From contig NW_027248374.1 of the NCBI RefSeq assembly GCF_041260155.1, positions 620,001-684,000 of the forward strand: DNA of 64,000 bases. The letters are read 5' to 3'. Of the stretch, positions 22,200 to 34,819 are shown piece after piece. The translations under genes and the position numbers were made by a program. How positions within the stretch are numbered: position 1 is the stretch's first letter; each line of letters begins with the position of its first letter. The notes under the pieces are model-generated. The model was given only the letters and a program-made list of their open reading frames with translations, made no database searches and was not told where the DNA came from. Origin of the DNA: Ptychodera flava. Lineage: Eukaryota; Hemichordata; Enteropneusta; Ptychoderidae.

Positions 22200-22844
22200 T
22201 ACTATTCATGAGTGCATGCATTGTTGCCCACGTGTATTCAAGTCAGTCTCTCCTGCAGCTCACCTCTATTGTACGTAGCTTAGTGTTTAGTGGAATAAAG
22301 TAACATCTTAGATTTTACAAGTACTCGCGGGCTTAAGTCTTCCTTACAATGCTTCAACATTGGAATACCAGCCTTGCTAGCATTGGTGCCACCTTTAGCG
22401 ATTATAACTGACATTCTCAAGACGGGCTTGGAGAAATCCTGGTTTAACAAAGTATTAACCCATGAGTACTTATAGGTAACTTTGTGAGCCGTGTATTACT
22501 CACGCTCTGAACTTTATCAAATAACTCTGAGCTACTAAAGCTGAGAGATTCGGAACGAAAAATTCTGGTGGCTATTGTAACCTGACATTGCAACAGGCAG
22601 GAAGTTAAATATCTGGTCTTCTGGCCAGAGGTCCATATATCTTTCTTTCATGAATATGACTTTGTTTGTGTACCGTCTATTTACTGTCTGTTTTGGGCTG
22701 TATTGTGTCTATGTTTACAACTAATTTGTCTTACGAATTCTGACCTAATGTCTTTGGAGTATGGATTGGTATGATTGCGATTATTTATCTGCTGAAAGAA
22801 ACTGGATAACTTTTTGAAGTTTTATCTGCAATGGAGGAGATTGT
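22200..22844. other. No gene; possible repeat border
   Basis: Mostly unexplained. An AATAAA at about 22293 followed by tcttccttaca and a short CA-rich tract looks a little like the end of a long terminal repeat, but I found no partner copy. Confidence 0.35.
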
Positions 22845-23103
22845 CGTCCTGAGTGTGAACACAGGCGGCCCACTCACTATTAATAAGTTTATTATTGAGT
22901 TTTTCTCAGTTTTCTCTATCAGTTCCTTTCTTTTCTTCATGCTCTGATTGATCGTAGTAAAAATAAATGACTATTTAGGCTAACCTAGCCTTTTGACTCC
23001 TTATTTATTTTACACCCCATTACAAGGACGTTTATCTCTCATATACACGTATCTTGTAATTAATTAGTCAACACAACGAATTATGCTAATCCGTGGATTT
23101 ATC
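22845..23103 (-). repeat. Dispersed repeat copy, pair with 40712-41002
   Basis: On the minus strand it reads aatccacggattagcataatt, then gttgactaattaattacaag, then tcagagcatgaag and gggccgcctgtg. The same series occurs on the plus strand at 40712-41002 with substitutions and small indels. It could be a solitary long terminal repeat or a non-autonomous DNA element. No coding sense. Confidence 0.7.
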
Positions 23104-23476
23104 AGGGATTTTATGGGATGGTCAACATCACAAAAGATAGTAAAGGTTACTAAAACGGGAAGGTAAGAACCTCTCCTGAAATGTGTCCAGAAATCACCAA
23201 ATTGCGGCCAGTCATGACCATTATCCGAAATGTACTGCATCCAATGTATTTTGATGGCGGAGGAGAGCCAGATACTCAAATTTAAAAGTTTAAATGGTCC
23301 AGAACAGTGAAAACCTGCAAGTGCCTTGCGTGCAGTTCATGGCATGAGGACGTCCGTAAAGCAGGAAGTAGGAAGTTGAAACCTTTGACCTTGACGTTGT
23401 TTATATGTGGGCAAACTTGTAAACATATTTCCCAGGGACGTCTGATTTTGACTGGGGTCAAAGTTTGTGTGGTTAA

Positions 23477-23696
23477 GGGAAACCTAAGTCCAGCGACTTT
23501 GACCGTTTATCCCTTCCAAAATCTCCCTTGAGTAAAATGCAGCTCAAATTTGCAACATAATTGCACGCGCTGACGACTACAGCCCGACGAAGAGAGACAT
23601 TGAAGATGACGACATTCATGGAAATGAGCACTGAATTCCATGGGCGCGAAAGGGCTCATGGGAGAAGCGTGCGTGACGTCATCGGCGATACAGACG
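23477..23696 (+). repeat. Left terminal inverted repeat of the TTAA element
   Basis: Starts GGGAAACCTAAGTCC and runs to gtcatcggcgataca. It contains CpG-rich blocks unlike the AT-rich surroundings, including tgacgtcatc, a CRE-like site. Confidence 0.8.
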
Positions 23697-25117
23697 ATTG
23701 TAGCTTGCAGCTCGAGGAGTACTGTGTACAGTTCAGCGCGTTCGTACACGACGGCCCAAAAGTATGCCTCAGTGTACGGTATTCCGCGAAGCATTCTTTC
23801 TATGGAACAGCGCTTTCAGCCGGTCGCTATTGACAACGGCGAACATTGTATCTATTTATTTTCAATAGATTATAGATCGAAAATCTGTTTGGTGCCGCTC
23901 GTGCCAGGCGCTCGTGTGTTGAGGTCACGTCATAAACTTTTCCACAATTACCCGTAAAATTGACTTATACACTTTAACATCAAGGTATCCGTTGGTTTCC
24001 TGTACTGAAAGTATATCGACGACACTTTTTTCAGTTTTGGTGATAGTTTTAGGTACGTTTCAGCACATTTTGGCGCACTTCGGCGTACTTTTGCCCAATT
24101 GTGAACGGGGAACTACACGCGAGTGAGTGAGACAACAATGTAACAATTTCGGACAAAAGAATATCGATCGATAACGTTCACTGCACGATTACAGTGGAGA
24201 CTCTACGCCCGTTCGCCTCTGTTCTGTGTTATTTTTGCAGTTTACTGGAATTTTCATAGTTGATATTCGCCAAAATTTGGTGTAAATTACAACAACCTGA
24301 CAGGTATTTGGTCTGTACAATTTAAGAGACGCTAACAGATTAAAATGCGTCAATATAAGACCCTGATTCTGCAAATGCAAACGCTGTAAGATCACCATTT
24401 TATTGAGGGCAAGAGCAAAAATTCAGTGATCGGAAAAATGCAAATAAAACAAGTAAAACCGCAGGAATTTTGTATATCAATCAAAGAAACACTGTGTCAC
24501 TTTTCACTGTCATTGGTTCAGAATTGAGAAATTTGAACGAGCGAGAGTTGTATGGTCTGTTCAGAACATTAAACGCCATTGTTTTGTATGAGAAATCGAG
24601 CTGATTAGACACATCGTAAAATGAAAAATACATCTGAAAAAACCGTTGGTTAAACTTTTTCATTTCGCTGTTATTTTTTATAATATTTGGTATGACAGAT
24701 ATCATGAAGGGTAACGAAAACTCTATGGTTTTATTTTTTTGAGTTTCCCTCTTGTTTTTATGAAATGACAAGTTAACGATCGTTTGTCTGTTGACTGTGT
24801 TCTTTACCTAATTTTGCATACGACTGTTATTGCTCAGATATCTTTGGCATTCCTCTGTGATAATCTTAAAAAAATTATATATAATTGTAAGGGTAGTATA
24901 TAAAGGAAATAGAATCTTTCATTAATATTTAGCAGTGCAGCAAGGAAAATACGGCGAAATTTTCAACATGACGCCGGAGGTGAAATTTACTCTGTGAGCG
25001 CGCAGTCCACGTATGTGTGGCGAAAATTCGGGACGTTAATACCGTACAAAATGGGGCGCCTTTGGGCCGTGGTGGTAAGACGACTATGGAGAGTTGGGAC
25101 AGCGATATTTCTGACAT

Positions 25118-25250
25118 CGAGTATTACTTTTCCCTGACTGAAATCAAACCATACTGATTTGAACCAAGATATGTATAATTGGAAAGCACTTTTCCCTGAC
25201 TGAAATCAAACCATACTGATTTGAACCAAGATATGTAATAATTGGAAGCA
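25118..25250 (+). repeat. 63-bp direct duplication
   Basis: The unit from acttttccctgactgaaatc to gatatgta(at)aattgga is present twice, back to back, with only a few differences. It lies inside the TTAA element and looks recent. Confidence 0.85.
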
Positions 25251-25459
25251 TCTCAAAACACCGTTCATATCTTGGTCGTTTGCGTTTGTGTATATGATTC
25301 AGCGGAGGGAGTCACTGTGCTTGTACAAACTGTACAGACCCCGAACTGGATTGGAGAGACTGAGTGACCCTGCGATCCTTCAACGCTACTTTCTAAAACA
25401 GAGTTTTCTGTATCAGTCGCTTAAAATTAATTTTTGGTTCGTGAATGATACAGAATGAT

Positions 25460-26480
25460 TGACTGATTGTATGTGTTACCGTATAAGTCGAACTTGGCCA
25501 GATCTTTAAGGTTGCGAAATCTCCGATATGTATCAGAAAATATTTATTCGTGATTTGACAAATCTATTATAGTGTCGTCTATTTTTCGAATCTGATGTCG
25601 AACTTAGGAAGTCGGCTTACTCAGATCTACAAAGTGATGAAATCGCTGATATAATGGATATTTGCCCGCTATTTAAAAAAAAATAGTATCATCTTGTCGT
25701 TATAAGGAATGTATTTCATACAATACCAGCCCAAACTCCCGATGATTTCCGTTATGTTCTCAGTCTGTTCAAGTCCCGATCGCCAAGTAAAAATGTTTAC
25801 ATGTAAAGAATGCAATTTGTGCAAGGGCCTCCCGAGTCCCGATGACATCCGATCGTCCCTCTCGATGAAGTCTCGTGTGGACATTTAATGAAAAAATGCT
25901 TTACTTGTAATAAATGTATTTCGTGCATTAATAAATCTTATAATGTAAAACATACAGTATTCTTGACTACCGGCCATGGATGCTATTTTTGAACTAAGAG
26001 TCGGACAGAGGTAGTCGGGTGGTCAGATATGTTAGGTGGTGAAATCTCCGATATACATCGGATATTTACCCACAATTTGACAAAGTATCGTCCAGTATCA
26101 GAGTTAAAGTCCTAAGTCACCGATATTTATCGGATAAATATCCGTGATTTCGTAGACCCGGCGTGCCGACACCACACAGTGCAAGTAAATCTAGGATCGT
26201 CTAGTATCGATATTAGCCTAGGAGTCCCGGCGCAATTGATATTTATCGGGTAAATATAATATCGGCGATTTCTCAGACCCGGCGTGCCGAGACACAGTAG
26301 GCAAGAAGTCATTCCAGTATCTTGTAATATCAATATTACCAGGTATAGTCCCGAAATTGCCTATATTTATTGGTTATATATCGGAGATTTGGCAGACCCG
26401 GGATGTCAATATAAGATACGCTTTGTGTAGTTTCGTTTTAGAGTCCGAAAATCGCTAATATTAATATTTATCTGGTTAAA
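25460..26480 (+). repeat. Degenerate 110-bp tandem repeat inside the TTAA element
   Basis: Repeated word order: gtcg-ac-t-g-cagat, gaaatc-ccgatat, atcgg-atatttacccg, tttgaca, gtatcgt. At least six diverged units are present, several with palindromic ccgatatttatcgg. The same repeat lies in inverse orientation at 1735-2095. Confidence 0.6.
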
Positions 26481-26674
26481 ACCGGTCTTTGAAAAAGCTG
26501 TTCTGTGGGAAGACGGTAAAAGCTGACTCCGTTTGTTCTTCCTTGAGTGATATTTGCACTCAACTGAACAACAGTTAATTATTTTTATGCTACTGAGCAT
26601 TAAAGAGTCGTAACGTGCAGAACTGCACTCCTGCAGTCATAGACTCCAATGCTTTGGTAGGCTGTCACACACGT

Positions 26675-26893
26675 TCGTGTATCGCCGATGACGTCACGCA
26701 CGCTCCTCCCATGAGCCCTTTCGCGCCCATGGGATTCCGAGCTCATTTCCATAAATGTCGTCTACTTCAATGTCTCTTTTCGTCGCTCCGTAGTCGTCGG
26801 CGCGTGCAATTATGTTGCAAATTTGAGCTGCATTTTATTCAAGGGTGATTTTGGAAGGGATAAACGGTCAAAGTCGCTGGACTTAGGTTTCCC
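26675..26893 (-). repeat. Right terminal inverted repeat of the TTAA element
   Basis: Inverse of 23477-23696, from cgtgtatcgccgatgacgtc to ggacttaggtttccc. Similarity to the left end stops sharply at the inner edge. Confidence 0.8.
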
Positions 26894-27259
26894 TTTAAAC
26901 GTGGTTTTCTCAATCGGGTGGTGTTGCTAAGGTTTGTCTGCCATTCAGTTTAGCTGTGCGTTCTCGATAATTTAGCTGTATTTTTTCTCAGAAACATTAA
27001 AAATTCGATTAAGTTTCCAGAAACATTAATTTCTCTATGAGAGGAATATTCTAGCTCGTTGTATCCTTGAATTAAATCGGACGATTTACTTTAATACAGG
27101 TATTTATGTGGTTTGAAGAACTCTTTTGGGCGGCATCAGATAACAAGTGGAAAAAAATATTTGTTAGGAGTTAAGTCTATAGGTGCAATGGTGTTCTCCT
27201 GGCAGTTGCATTTAGAGACAGAATAATAATAATTAATATAAGTATTATATAGAAATAAT

Positions 27260-28052
27260 AACGCGAATAATAATAGGTTCAATTTCGGTGAAAATTTCAC
27301 CATAAGGGTATTTCGGGTCGAAAAGACCAAATATGATATCGATTTCACTGCCCAGGTTTCCATGGTAACCATTTTAGGGGTTGAAAATTTCAGTTTTTCT
27401 AATATCCCATGAAAAGTTACTTTGATTGATATGAAAATTATCTAGCGGGGGAGTTCGGGTCAGAGAACACAAAAACCAGACTTATTTTAATGTTTCGAGT
27501 TGCCATGGTAACTATTCTGGGATTGAAAATGTTACATATTTCCCTAATTCCTATTAAAGAACTATTGATTGATGTAAAAATTGATAATAAGGGTTTTTCT
27601 GGTTAGCACACCAAAAAAAATCAAACTCATTTTAATGTGAGATGTTTCCATGGCAACCATTCAGGAGTAAAACTTACCAGTTTTTCAAAGATTCCACCTA
27701 AAATCCAGGAATCAACAGAATGAGTTATATCAAAGGGATATTTTGGGTAAGAAAGACCAAATATCCAGTGTAAAAATCCAGTAATCAACAGAAATATTAT
27801 ACCAAAGGGTTATTTCGGGTTAGAAAGACAAAATATGATATCCATTTTTACTGCCTTGTGTTTCCATAGTAACCTATTTGCGTTTTAAAATTTCAATGTT
27901 TTTCCTAAGTCCATTAAAAGTAATCCCAGTTACTATGCAAATGCTCTCCTAAGTGTATTTATAACAGCATGAACTCCATGTTCATTTTTGTTTTTTGTTG
28001 CCATAGTAACCATTCCGGTAACCACAGTTGTTTTATTTAAAACCATAGACCC
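27260..28052 (+). repeat. About 145-bp tandem repeat ending in a perfect hairpin
   Basis: Five diverged units marked by gtttccatggtaaccatt (near 27358, 27499, 27645, 27860, 27990), each with a gggtattt-gggt-agaaagacc part. Three of the four gaps are about 130-146 bp. The array ends with CATAGACCCTC-GA-GAGGGTCTATG (about 28045-28068), a perfect 11-bp stem. It recalls the central repeats and end hairpin of helitron-like non-autonomous elements. No coding sense. Confidence 0.65.
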
Positions 28053-28134
28053 TCGAGAGGGTCTATGTTAAAACATAAATCACTATTTTTTTTTATTTTA
28101 TGGATTTCAAAGTAACAACTTGTAACATTTGTTC

Positions 28135-28136
<2 letters not shown>

Positions 28137-28176
<40 letters not shown>
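28137..28176 (+). repeat. (AAT)n microsatellite
   Basis: About 13 AAT units, a short distance after the hairpin of the 145-bp array. Confidence 0.95.
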
Positions 28177-28179
28177 TGT

Positions 28180-30529
28180 AATTTCTTTGCCTTCATTGTA
28201 GAATGAATAATAGAGATAATGTATATTGGGGCCATTTTTGTCAAAATTATGTTTTCTGTTAATTTTAGTGTACAGCTAGTTTTCAATCGGGTTCGAACCT
28301 ACAACATACGGCATCAGTCGACTAGCGGACAGGCCACAGAGAGAACCACTCGGCTTAATCCCCACTCTCAAAAAAGAGTGTTCAATAGCCGGCTAAGTTG
28401 TTACATTTTTCTGACTGAGACCGCTCCACATGTTGTAGAGTTCGTGAAGCACTCACTCACGCATACTCACTTTCACACATCTCACATACAAACTTTATCG
28501 AAGCGAAGCAACAAATACATCGTGTGTTAGAATTAATTTTACATAGACCAGAAATAATTTTTCAAGCATTTTTAATTGTGTTTCATGCAGTCATCCCAAA
28601 TAAGTGTTGTATAGTATATTACTAACTTATTATGCATTTATCGAATTAAGTTTATGCCTTCAAATTAATTTTATGTGCTCAAATTAATTCTACTAGTATC
28701 CGAACCCAATCCTCCTTATCACCCAATGTACCATTATACCGGTATTTATCGCAAGCAGTAACAGTAGCGTGCAGTTTTTTTTTGTTTAATTTAAAACATA
28801 ATTCACTGGTACTTATTTATTTTATGGATTTATAATTAACAAACTATATGTTCATTTTATAATAATTTATTTGGATTTCTTTGCCTCATTCCAGGAAAAA
28901 TAATGAACACAAATTATTTCTGATTGTTTAACTAAAGTAAAATTACGGCCATGTAGTGGTGCATTATTTTTTGTGTGACCTGGCGTGACCCCATAAACTC
29001 TATGATTCTGATGATTAGCTTGATCTCCCCTTTCCATGGTAGCAATGGCTAAATTTGAAAATGGACAAGGGGAATTATTACACGTTAAATGATTCATGTT
29101 TAATATTGCCCAGGGCTCGAAATTAACTTTTTTTCCCCAGGTAGTCAACTTGGGCAACCATATTCTGAAGATGGTAGCCCGGTGACACTGGCTGGTAGCC
29201 CATGCATATGTTAGATCAGGGTATCTTTTTTCGTTAACCAGACAAGAAAGAGCTATTTTACAAGGTTCTGCCCATGAAGTGAATTTTCTAGTCTTTTGAT
29301 GTGTATACTTGCACACCTTTAATGCCCAATAAAACAGGTGTAATGGACGACAGTGGGACTCAAAAGTTTTGTGACCTATAAACAACCCGTTTCACTCTCA
29401 CAGTTGTATGCAAATTTTAAAAGTCGCAATGACAACATGACAACAATATGGCCTTTTCAGCACTAAGACATACTGTAGCAGGGCTAAAAATAGACCATGG
29501 CCCTTGAGGCATAATTTCTGTGTCATTGTGATTGATACATATATTTATCAAAATGCAACGAGAATGCGTTTTTATTGGCCATCATTTCCTGTGCCTGTCA
29601 TTCAAGTACATCAGTTCAGATATGGATACTTTGTTGCAAAGTTCCACCGCACGGCTGGTCATCTCCAGAACAAAGTCATACTATGGCCAGCTGGGTTTGA
29701 CTGCATTTATCTAGCTCGTCCCAAAGTGACGGACGCATCTTTCAACCTTTCAGCTTGTTGAAAAACGTATTTATTAATTCTCTAAAGGCCCGTAGGAAAA
29801 AGTTAATGAATACTCACTGTTTCAGTGAATCTGCCATGATGAGAGTTCTCAAATCGAAAAATGTTGCCAAGCTCGAATACAAATGTCTTCTCATTAAATT
29901 ACGTCATTGTTATACAAGAGTTAGCATTCCAAAGTCTGTCACAATGATTTTTTCAAAGTTTGGAGAAGGCAGACATTTCCATCTGAATGATTGAACGACG
30001 TGAAAAGCAAAATTCCATCGCACATTATCTAGCAATACCGGTATGTACAGTAGAAATACTGCATACTCCACGTACGTATAAGCTTGTACTCCACAAAATG
30101 GCCACAGGCGGCCTGAACTTTCTGAAAGGATTTCCTAAACGTCCAACTTGTTACCTTAGGGACTCACTTGTGATGTCCTGGAAAGTATTCTCTGCAGTAA
30201 TTCCAGTTTCTGTCAACATGCAAAGCTCAACGACAAGATTATAGCACGAGACGTAGTGTACAGACTACACATTCACGCGCAGGTAAACTCAATTGCGCAT
30301 GCTTATATTGGTAGACTACACTGGCAAACGAGTGAGCATGCGTGAAGGTATATTTGCAGCAAATACACAGGCATAGACAATGGCATAGACTCTTCACAGT
30401 CGCTGTGCCTTGTTTTGTGCGCGCCCACGACTGCCACGATGGGCCTGCGCTCGAACACCTTTTTTTCAGAATTCCCACAGCTTCAATGAACTGTTATTAG
30501 ATTTCTATATAATACTTATAGCCCCTAAA
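28180..30529. other. No supported gene
   Basis: Open frames here lack family patterns. The stretch agggctcgaaattaactttttt with gtagcccggtgac and ggtagcccatgc (29110-29205) looks like a dispersed repeat seen in many invertebrates, but I cannot name it. The sequence around 30240-30470 is richer in CpG with short inverted gcgtg/catgc words. Confidence 0.4.
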
Positions 30530-30562
30530 CTTGTAATAATAATAATAATAATAATAATAACA
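30530..30562 (+). repeat. (AAT)n microsatellite with adjacent gtacttgggcc
   Basis: About ten AAT units, followed within 40 bp by gagtacttgggccg. The same word forms half of the hairpin beside the AAT run at 39187-39236. Confidence 0.85.
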
Positions 30563-32962
30563 AGGCAGTATTGCTGAAGGCAATGAGTACTTGGGCCGTG
30601 ATAGAGTAATTTTGAGGACAATATATACTACTATTCAAATATGGTCTTGAATTTCCTCCTGTCAATGAGGCATTTGATTAACTGCCGGATGCATGACTTC
30701 CCGGAGAAGGCGAGCTGTCATCAGTCCGGGTCAGCTCCAAAATTGGAGACTCATTATGATAATATATTCCGGCATTCAGCCAATCATCGACCAGATTACA
30801 TCATAAATTAAGTACAGGTCACGCTGGGTCACAAATTACCCACCAAGTGTGATCGGCAGTTTGGGCCGCTTATTAAGCCCCTGTCTTGTGAATTTCGACG
30901 AATTTCGACAGTCAACATAATCCACGTGTTCTGTAGAAGGCCATGTCCAACAAGGAGTCCGATTAGTGAACAAATATTCGAAATATTGACGATTCATTTC
31001 TACCCCCAGTTTATCGATTTCGCTCAAGTACCGAGAATCATTTGTGGATGTTCGTCATCTCTATTAGAAATACTGTTATAAAGGTCATTTGTGTAGGTAC
31101 GCGTATAGCATTTTGCAAAAAAGAAGAGCAAGTCAGAGCTTTAAAACGATACCTGTTTTGTAGTTGTCAAACGCAGACTAAAAATGGTACGCGATTTTGA
31201 AAATGTGTTGACAGAGTGGCCACACAACTGTTCCCCATACGGTAGAATTTGTATCGCTGCCATCTCCGATACAAATGGGGTACACCCCCTCTGCCACTTT
31301 CCGGTCACTTGAATAAAAATCAGTACTCACGGTGAAGTGGAAGTAACGTCAGACAGACGATGCAATTTTTCTTCAACCCTGGAGTAATCTATACACAAAC
31401 AACCACTCATTCGGGTCATACAATCAAAGGTCAAGGATTTCTGGCTATCTGTACAAACGTGTGGTCACTTCCGGTATACGGTCACTTCGCCGTAAAACCA
31501 GTCACTTACTGTATCGCACTCTATATTATTTGAAAAGCACAAATTTTGTCGAACAGGTTTCATATTTTTGCCCCGAGATGATTATCTACAACCGGATGTT
31601 ACGAAAACAGCCTAGGACCTTTACATTCTATTCTCAGGGGGCCCAATTGCCTTCCCCCTCCTCCCACGGCAGAGTTCAGTTTGCTCAATAGGTAAACAAA
31701 TGAACATATGAAAGCAATGGACATCACACACTTCACTCAAGGCGGGATCAGCAAACTCTTTTACCTTAATTTTATCAAAAGCCCAGTGTATTTCTCAAAA
31801 ATCAAACTACATTTATTATTAATCATTTTCAAACTAGTCACTCATACTGACATTCTGATTTATCTCTTGCAGCTGCTTTCCTTGGCCAGGATCAATTTCT
31901 CATTCAAAATCATTAAAACACACACACAGTTTTGTAAAATCATCTAACACTTTATTAACATACATTTTTCAATATATCATGTTCATGAACATGAGTTCTG
32001 TATAAATGAACTTTGCCCTCATCAGGGGTAACATAGCACCATAGAGTACTGAGCCTTAAAAAATTGTGGTTGTCAAAGTGAAAGACCAACATGAACTTCT
32101 GAAGAAAAGGTGGGTAAATTGCATATTGTGATGTAACACTCATTATGAAATTATTGCAGACACTGTACTTTTCAATGATTTAATGTAAATATGATAACAT
32201 GCATTCTTTGGAAAATAAGTAATGGAACTCTTGACAAAACCCGTGAATGTAGAAATATTGCAAACTTCAAAATAAATCTATCTTCTCTGGAGCCAAATAT
32301 TGACAGTAAATTTGCATTGCAAGTCATCAATAAAACAATACTGTTTCTGGCAAGAAAAAGTTCTGACATCCCTGTAAAGAGAATCCCCTCCATGAAAAAT
32401 AATACTTCTTAAACAAAAACATACTTGTATTAAAGTATACATGCAGCATATGACATGTTTTAAGAATAAATAAGGTTACATATAAGAAAAAATAACAACT
32501 AAAAGCTAACATTTAAAGGCCAGATAGCTGTATCTTCTAGCATTATTTTTTGTGATTTGCTAGATGTTTTTTTTTGAATATTAAAAGGTTTTAAAAATGG
32601 TGGGAAATCAAAATAACAGTTAAAATTTAAATTTACTTGTCCAATTTTTCAGTGGTAAAAGACTATATCCTTTGAATCTGCAGAATTTAAAGAAAACCAG
32701 AGAAAATAGAAAGCTTTTTGTGGTCGACTAATTTCAAGAGTTACAGCTAAAGGGGCTTCAAGGATAAATACATAAACAAAGTAAAGCAAATCTTTTTTGT
32801 CTTTCACTGTCTGCACGCACTGTGAGTAAACTCGGATTCTTGACAATCAGTCATACCGATGTTGAAAACATGAATGAACACACCTTGGGAATCATGCATG
32901 GGCAAAAGGTTTGTATCTACGAAAATATATTTTTTCAACAATAAATAATAACTGTTTTTTGT
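30563..32962. other. No supported gene; one end of a direct repeat pair
   Basis: No coding pattern. The block ggtacgcgattttgaaa, then gtgttgacagagtggccacacaactgttc (31189-31243) is repeated in the same direction at 37255-37312. Confidence 0.5.
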
Positions 32963-33777
32963 CTAGCAAACTTCAACTTTCAGAACAGCTTTCTCTTCCA
33001 TTTTGTCAATGGCTGCACAAATTAAACTCTTTGCTGCACTAAGATGTTCCTCACTGACAGATAAAACATATTCTGATGGTATTACGGCTCCACCACCCCT
33101 TTCGTCGACAGCTGGCCAAGGTGAAAGCTTTGTTGCGGCAATCCAGTCACATAACTGCGGAAGAAATGACAAAACAGAGTGGAGTACTTACTTTGCCAGT
33201 TGACCAACGATTGCATACTTGTCTACATCTTACTGTTTTACCTAATAAAATGACTCTTGTGCTCTTTATAAACCAGATATTGCTATCACTGGTATTCTTG
33301 TTTTTTAACATTTGGCCATAACGGAGAACATTTGCAAAACAGAAAAAATATTGTCATTTGAAAGTACTGTAATTTTCTGAAAACTAATGTCTCTTCCTAG
33401 CAATTTGTTGGCAAATACTGTACACAATTTTCTCTCTTTGCAGTGTATTTACATGTAACTTAAGAACACAAACATGTAGTTGTGCTATTCACTCAATCGG
33501 ATTATTTACCATGTAACATTTGAGGCCAATTTGCTCTCCATGCATTTACAAATGCCTTCACTTAAGATGAAGGGTACATGACCCATGACAAGTCCTGCAA
33601 CTTGATGGAGTTTCAGGTGACGCTTTTCATCTGTTTCAATGTTATGCATGGTAGGGTCAATTTCATCTAATTCTGGAAGCCAGATCAATAAGGCATACGG
33701 ATCCCGTATGTTACCATACTCTTTTGTCACAGGTAGTGGTAATCCTTGTGGAGCCCTAATTTGAAAGAAATGGTACC
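32963..33777 (-). pseudogene. HIRAN-like domain gene fragment, two exon-like pieces
   Basis: Two coding-looking blocks on the minus strand. The first (33777 to about 33512) begins after an acceptor (tttcaatcatacag) and encodes YHFFQIRAPQGLPLPVTKEYGN, IRDPYALLIWLPELDEID and GLVMGHVPFILSEGICK. NIRDPYA and the later GHVP match the N-x-x-D-x-x-A and G-h-V/I-P core of HIRAN-like domains. It ends near a GTAAAT donor. The second (about 33160-32963) follows ttcttccgcag and encodes LCDWIAATKLSPWPAVDERGGGAVIPSEYVLS, then a helix and a stop. The GG-AVIP word suits the C-terminal half of the same invertebrate family. The phases of the obvious donor and acceptor do not agree, so it may be a decayed copy or lack an exon. 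Partner proteins and role are unknown. Confidence 0.45.
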
Positions 33778-33799
33778 TGTATGATTGAAACAAAAAAAA

Positions 33800-34560
33800 A
33801 TGACTTTTGTGTTCATATTTGAAACTTAAGTATCAAAAATACAATAAGTTCAATAATCCTTGTAGAAATTCGCCATGATTGACAAAGTGTTATCATATGT
33901 TTACACATTCGAATTTGGCTCTTAAATCAAGACAATTGAAACAGTGCCATAAAAACAGGAAAGTTTGTGTCAAATCACACCAAATGTGTAGCCTTGCCCT
34001 TAATAACTGATTCTGATCTGAGGTATAGCGTTCACCTCACAACAAAATCGAAAACAAAGAGTAGGTAAAGTATTTGCCAACAGATATTAAGTTCACTATC
34101 ACACCATGTTATAATATCACTATTACATGCATGTATGGCAAATAAAAGCAACATCCGGTTTATCAAGCTCACTGGAGCCATGGCTTATTTGTATACATGT
34201 GACGTGCATCCATTCGTCGCACCCTCCAGCGATTGATTTGCACTGCACCCATGTTTGGTATCATCAGTGTATGGAACATGGCAAATCTGGCATATTTCAT
34301 CATACTCATCAACAGCGTCCAAATGCAGGCGTCATCTCTTTCTGGTACGTCTGGATTGATTGGTTGCTTGTTTCATCCATTATTTGTCTTTCCTAATCCT
34401 TTCTCGTTCTTTCTTTTTCTCTTCTCTCGACAGTTTTTTTTCTTACCATATTCTCTTCCCGCTCTTTCCTTTGCTCGGACCTCCTGCCTAACTTCTTTTG
34501 CTTTCTGTATATGGGGTTAGAAAGTTCAGGTGTTCCTTTTGAATCAGCTTCAGAGCACCT
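33800..34560. other. No supported gene
   Basis: T-rich sequence with hydrophobic chance frames. Nothing recognisable. Confidence 0.45.
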
Positions 34561-34819
34561 GGTCGATTAAAGGTTAGGAAGACGTTGGTGTGTTCTTTTT
34601 GTCGTTTCTTTTTGTTTTCTTTTCACAGTCTCTGGGTATGTGAGAATCTGTTCCAAATTGGAGATACCCTGTTTGATGATGTGCTTGAAGACACTTCATT
34701 AACACATACACTAACTGGGGAGTAGTCATACTGTTGACAGGTGGTGTTGGCATTGGTTGCCTGTTTCTCATGGATGTATCCTGGGCATCGACAGATTGAT
34801 CAGGAGGTGCGAGAGTTGA

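Larger units (their letters stand above)
23477..26894. mobile_element. Non-autonomous DNA transposon with 215-bp inverted ends, TTAA-flanked
   Basis: The two ends are inverted copies about 215 bp long that start GGGAAACCTAAGTCCAGCG. The interior is 3 kb and holds no transposase, only diverged internal repeats. Left flank TTAA lies at 23473-23476. On the right a TTAA lies one T beyond the end (26895-26898). TTAA target duplications are known for piggyBac and Kolobok families, and GG-starting ends fit Kolobok better. By eye the two ends differ at about 14 of 215 positions, so the copy is moderately old. Confidence 0.75.

Noticed and set aside
22200-22370. Possible end of a long terminal repeat
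   Set aside because: The AATAAA and terminal aca are suggestive, but no second copy or primer-binding site could be matched.
23561-23957. Overlapping frames at the left end of the TTAA element
   Set aside because: They lie in the terminal inverted repeat and its inner edge. The right copy does not keep the frames.
28867-29385. 172-residue minus-strand open frame
   Set aside because: It shows no domain pattern and overlaps the repeat-like ctcgaaattaactttttt block. Composition looks like chance.
34233-34520. Hydrophobic 95-residue frame that could be a membrane protein
   Set aside because: It arises from a T-rich, TTTCTT-like tract with no start context and no homology pattern.
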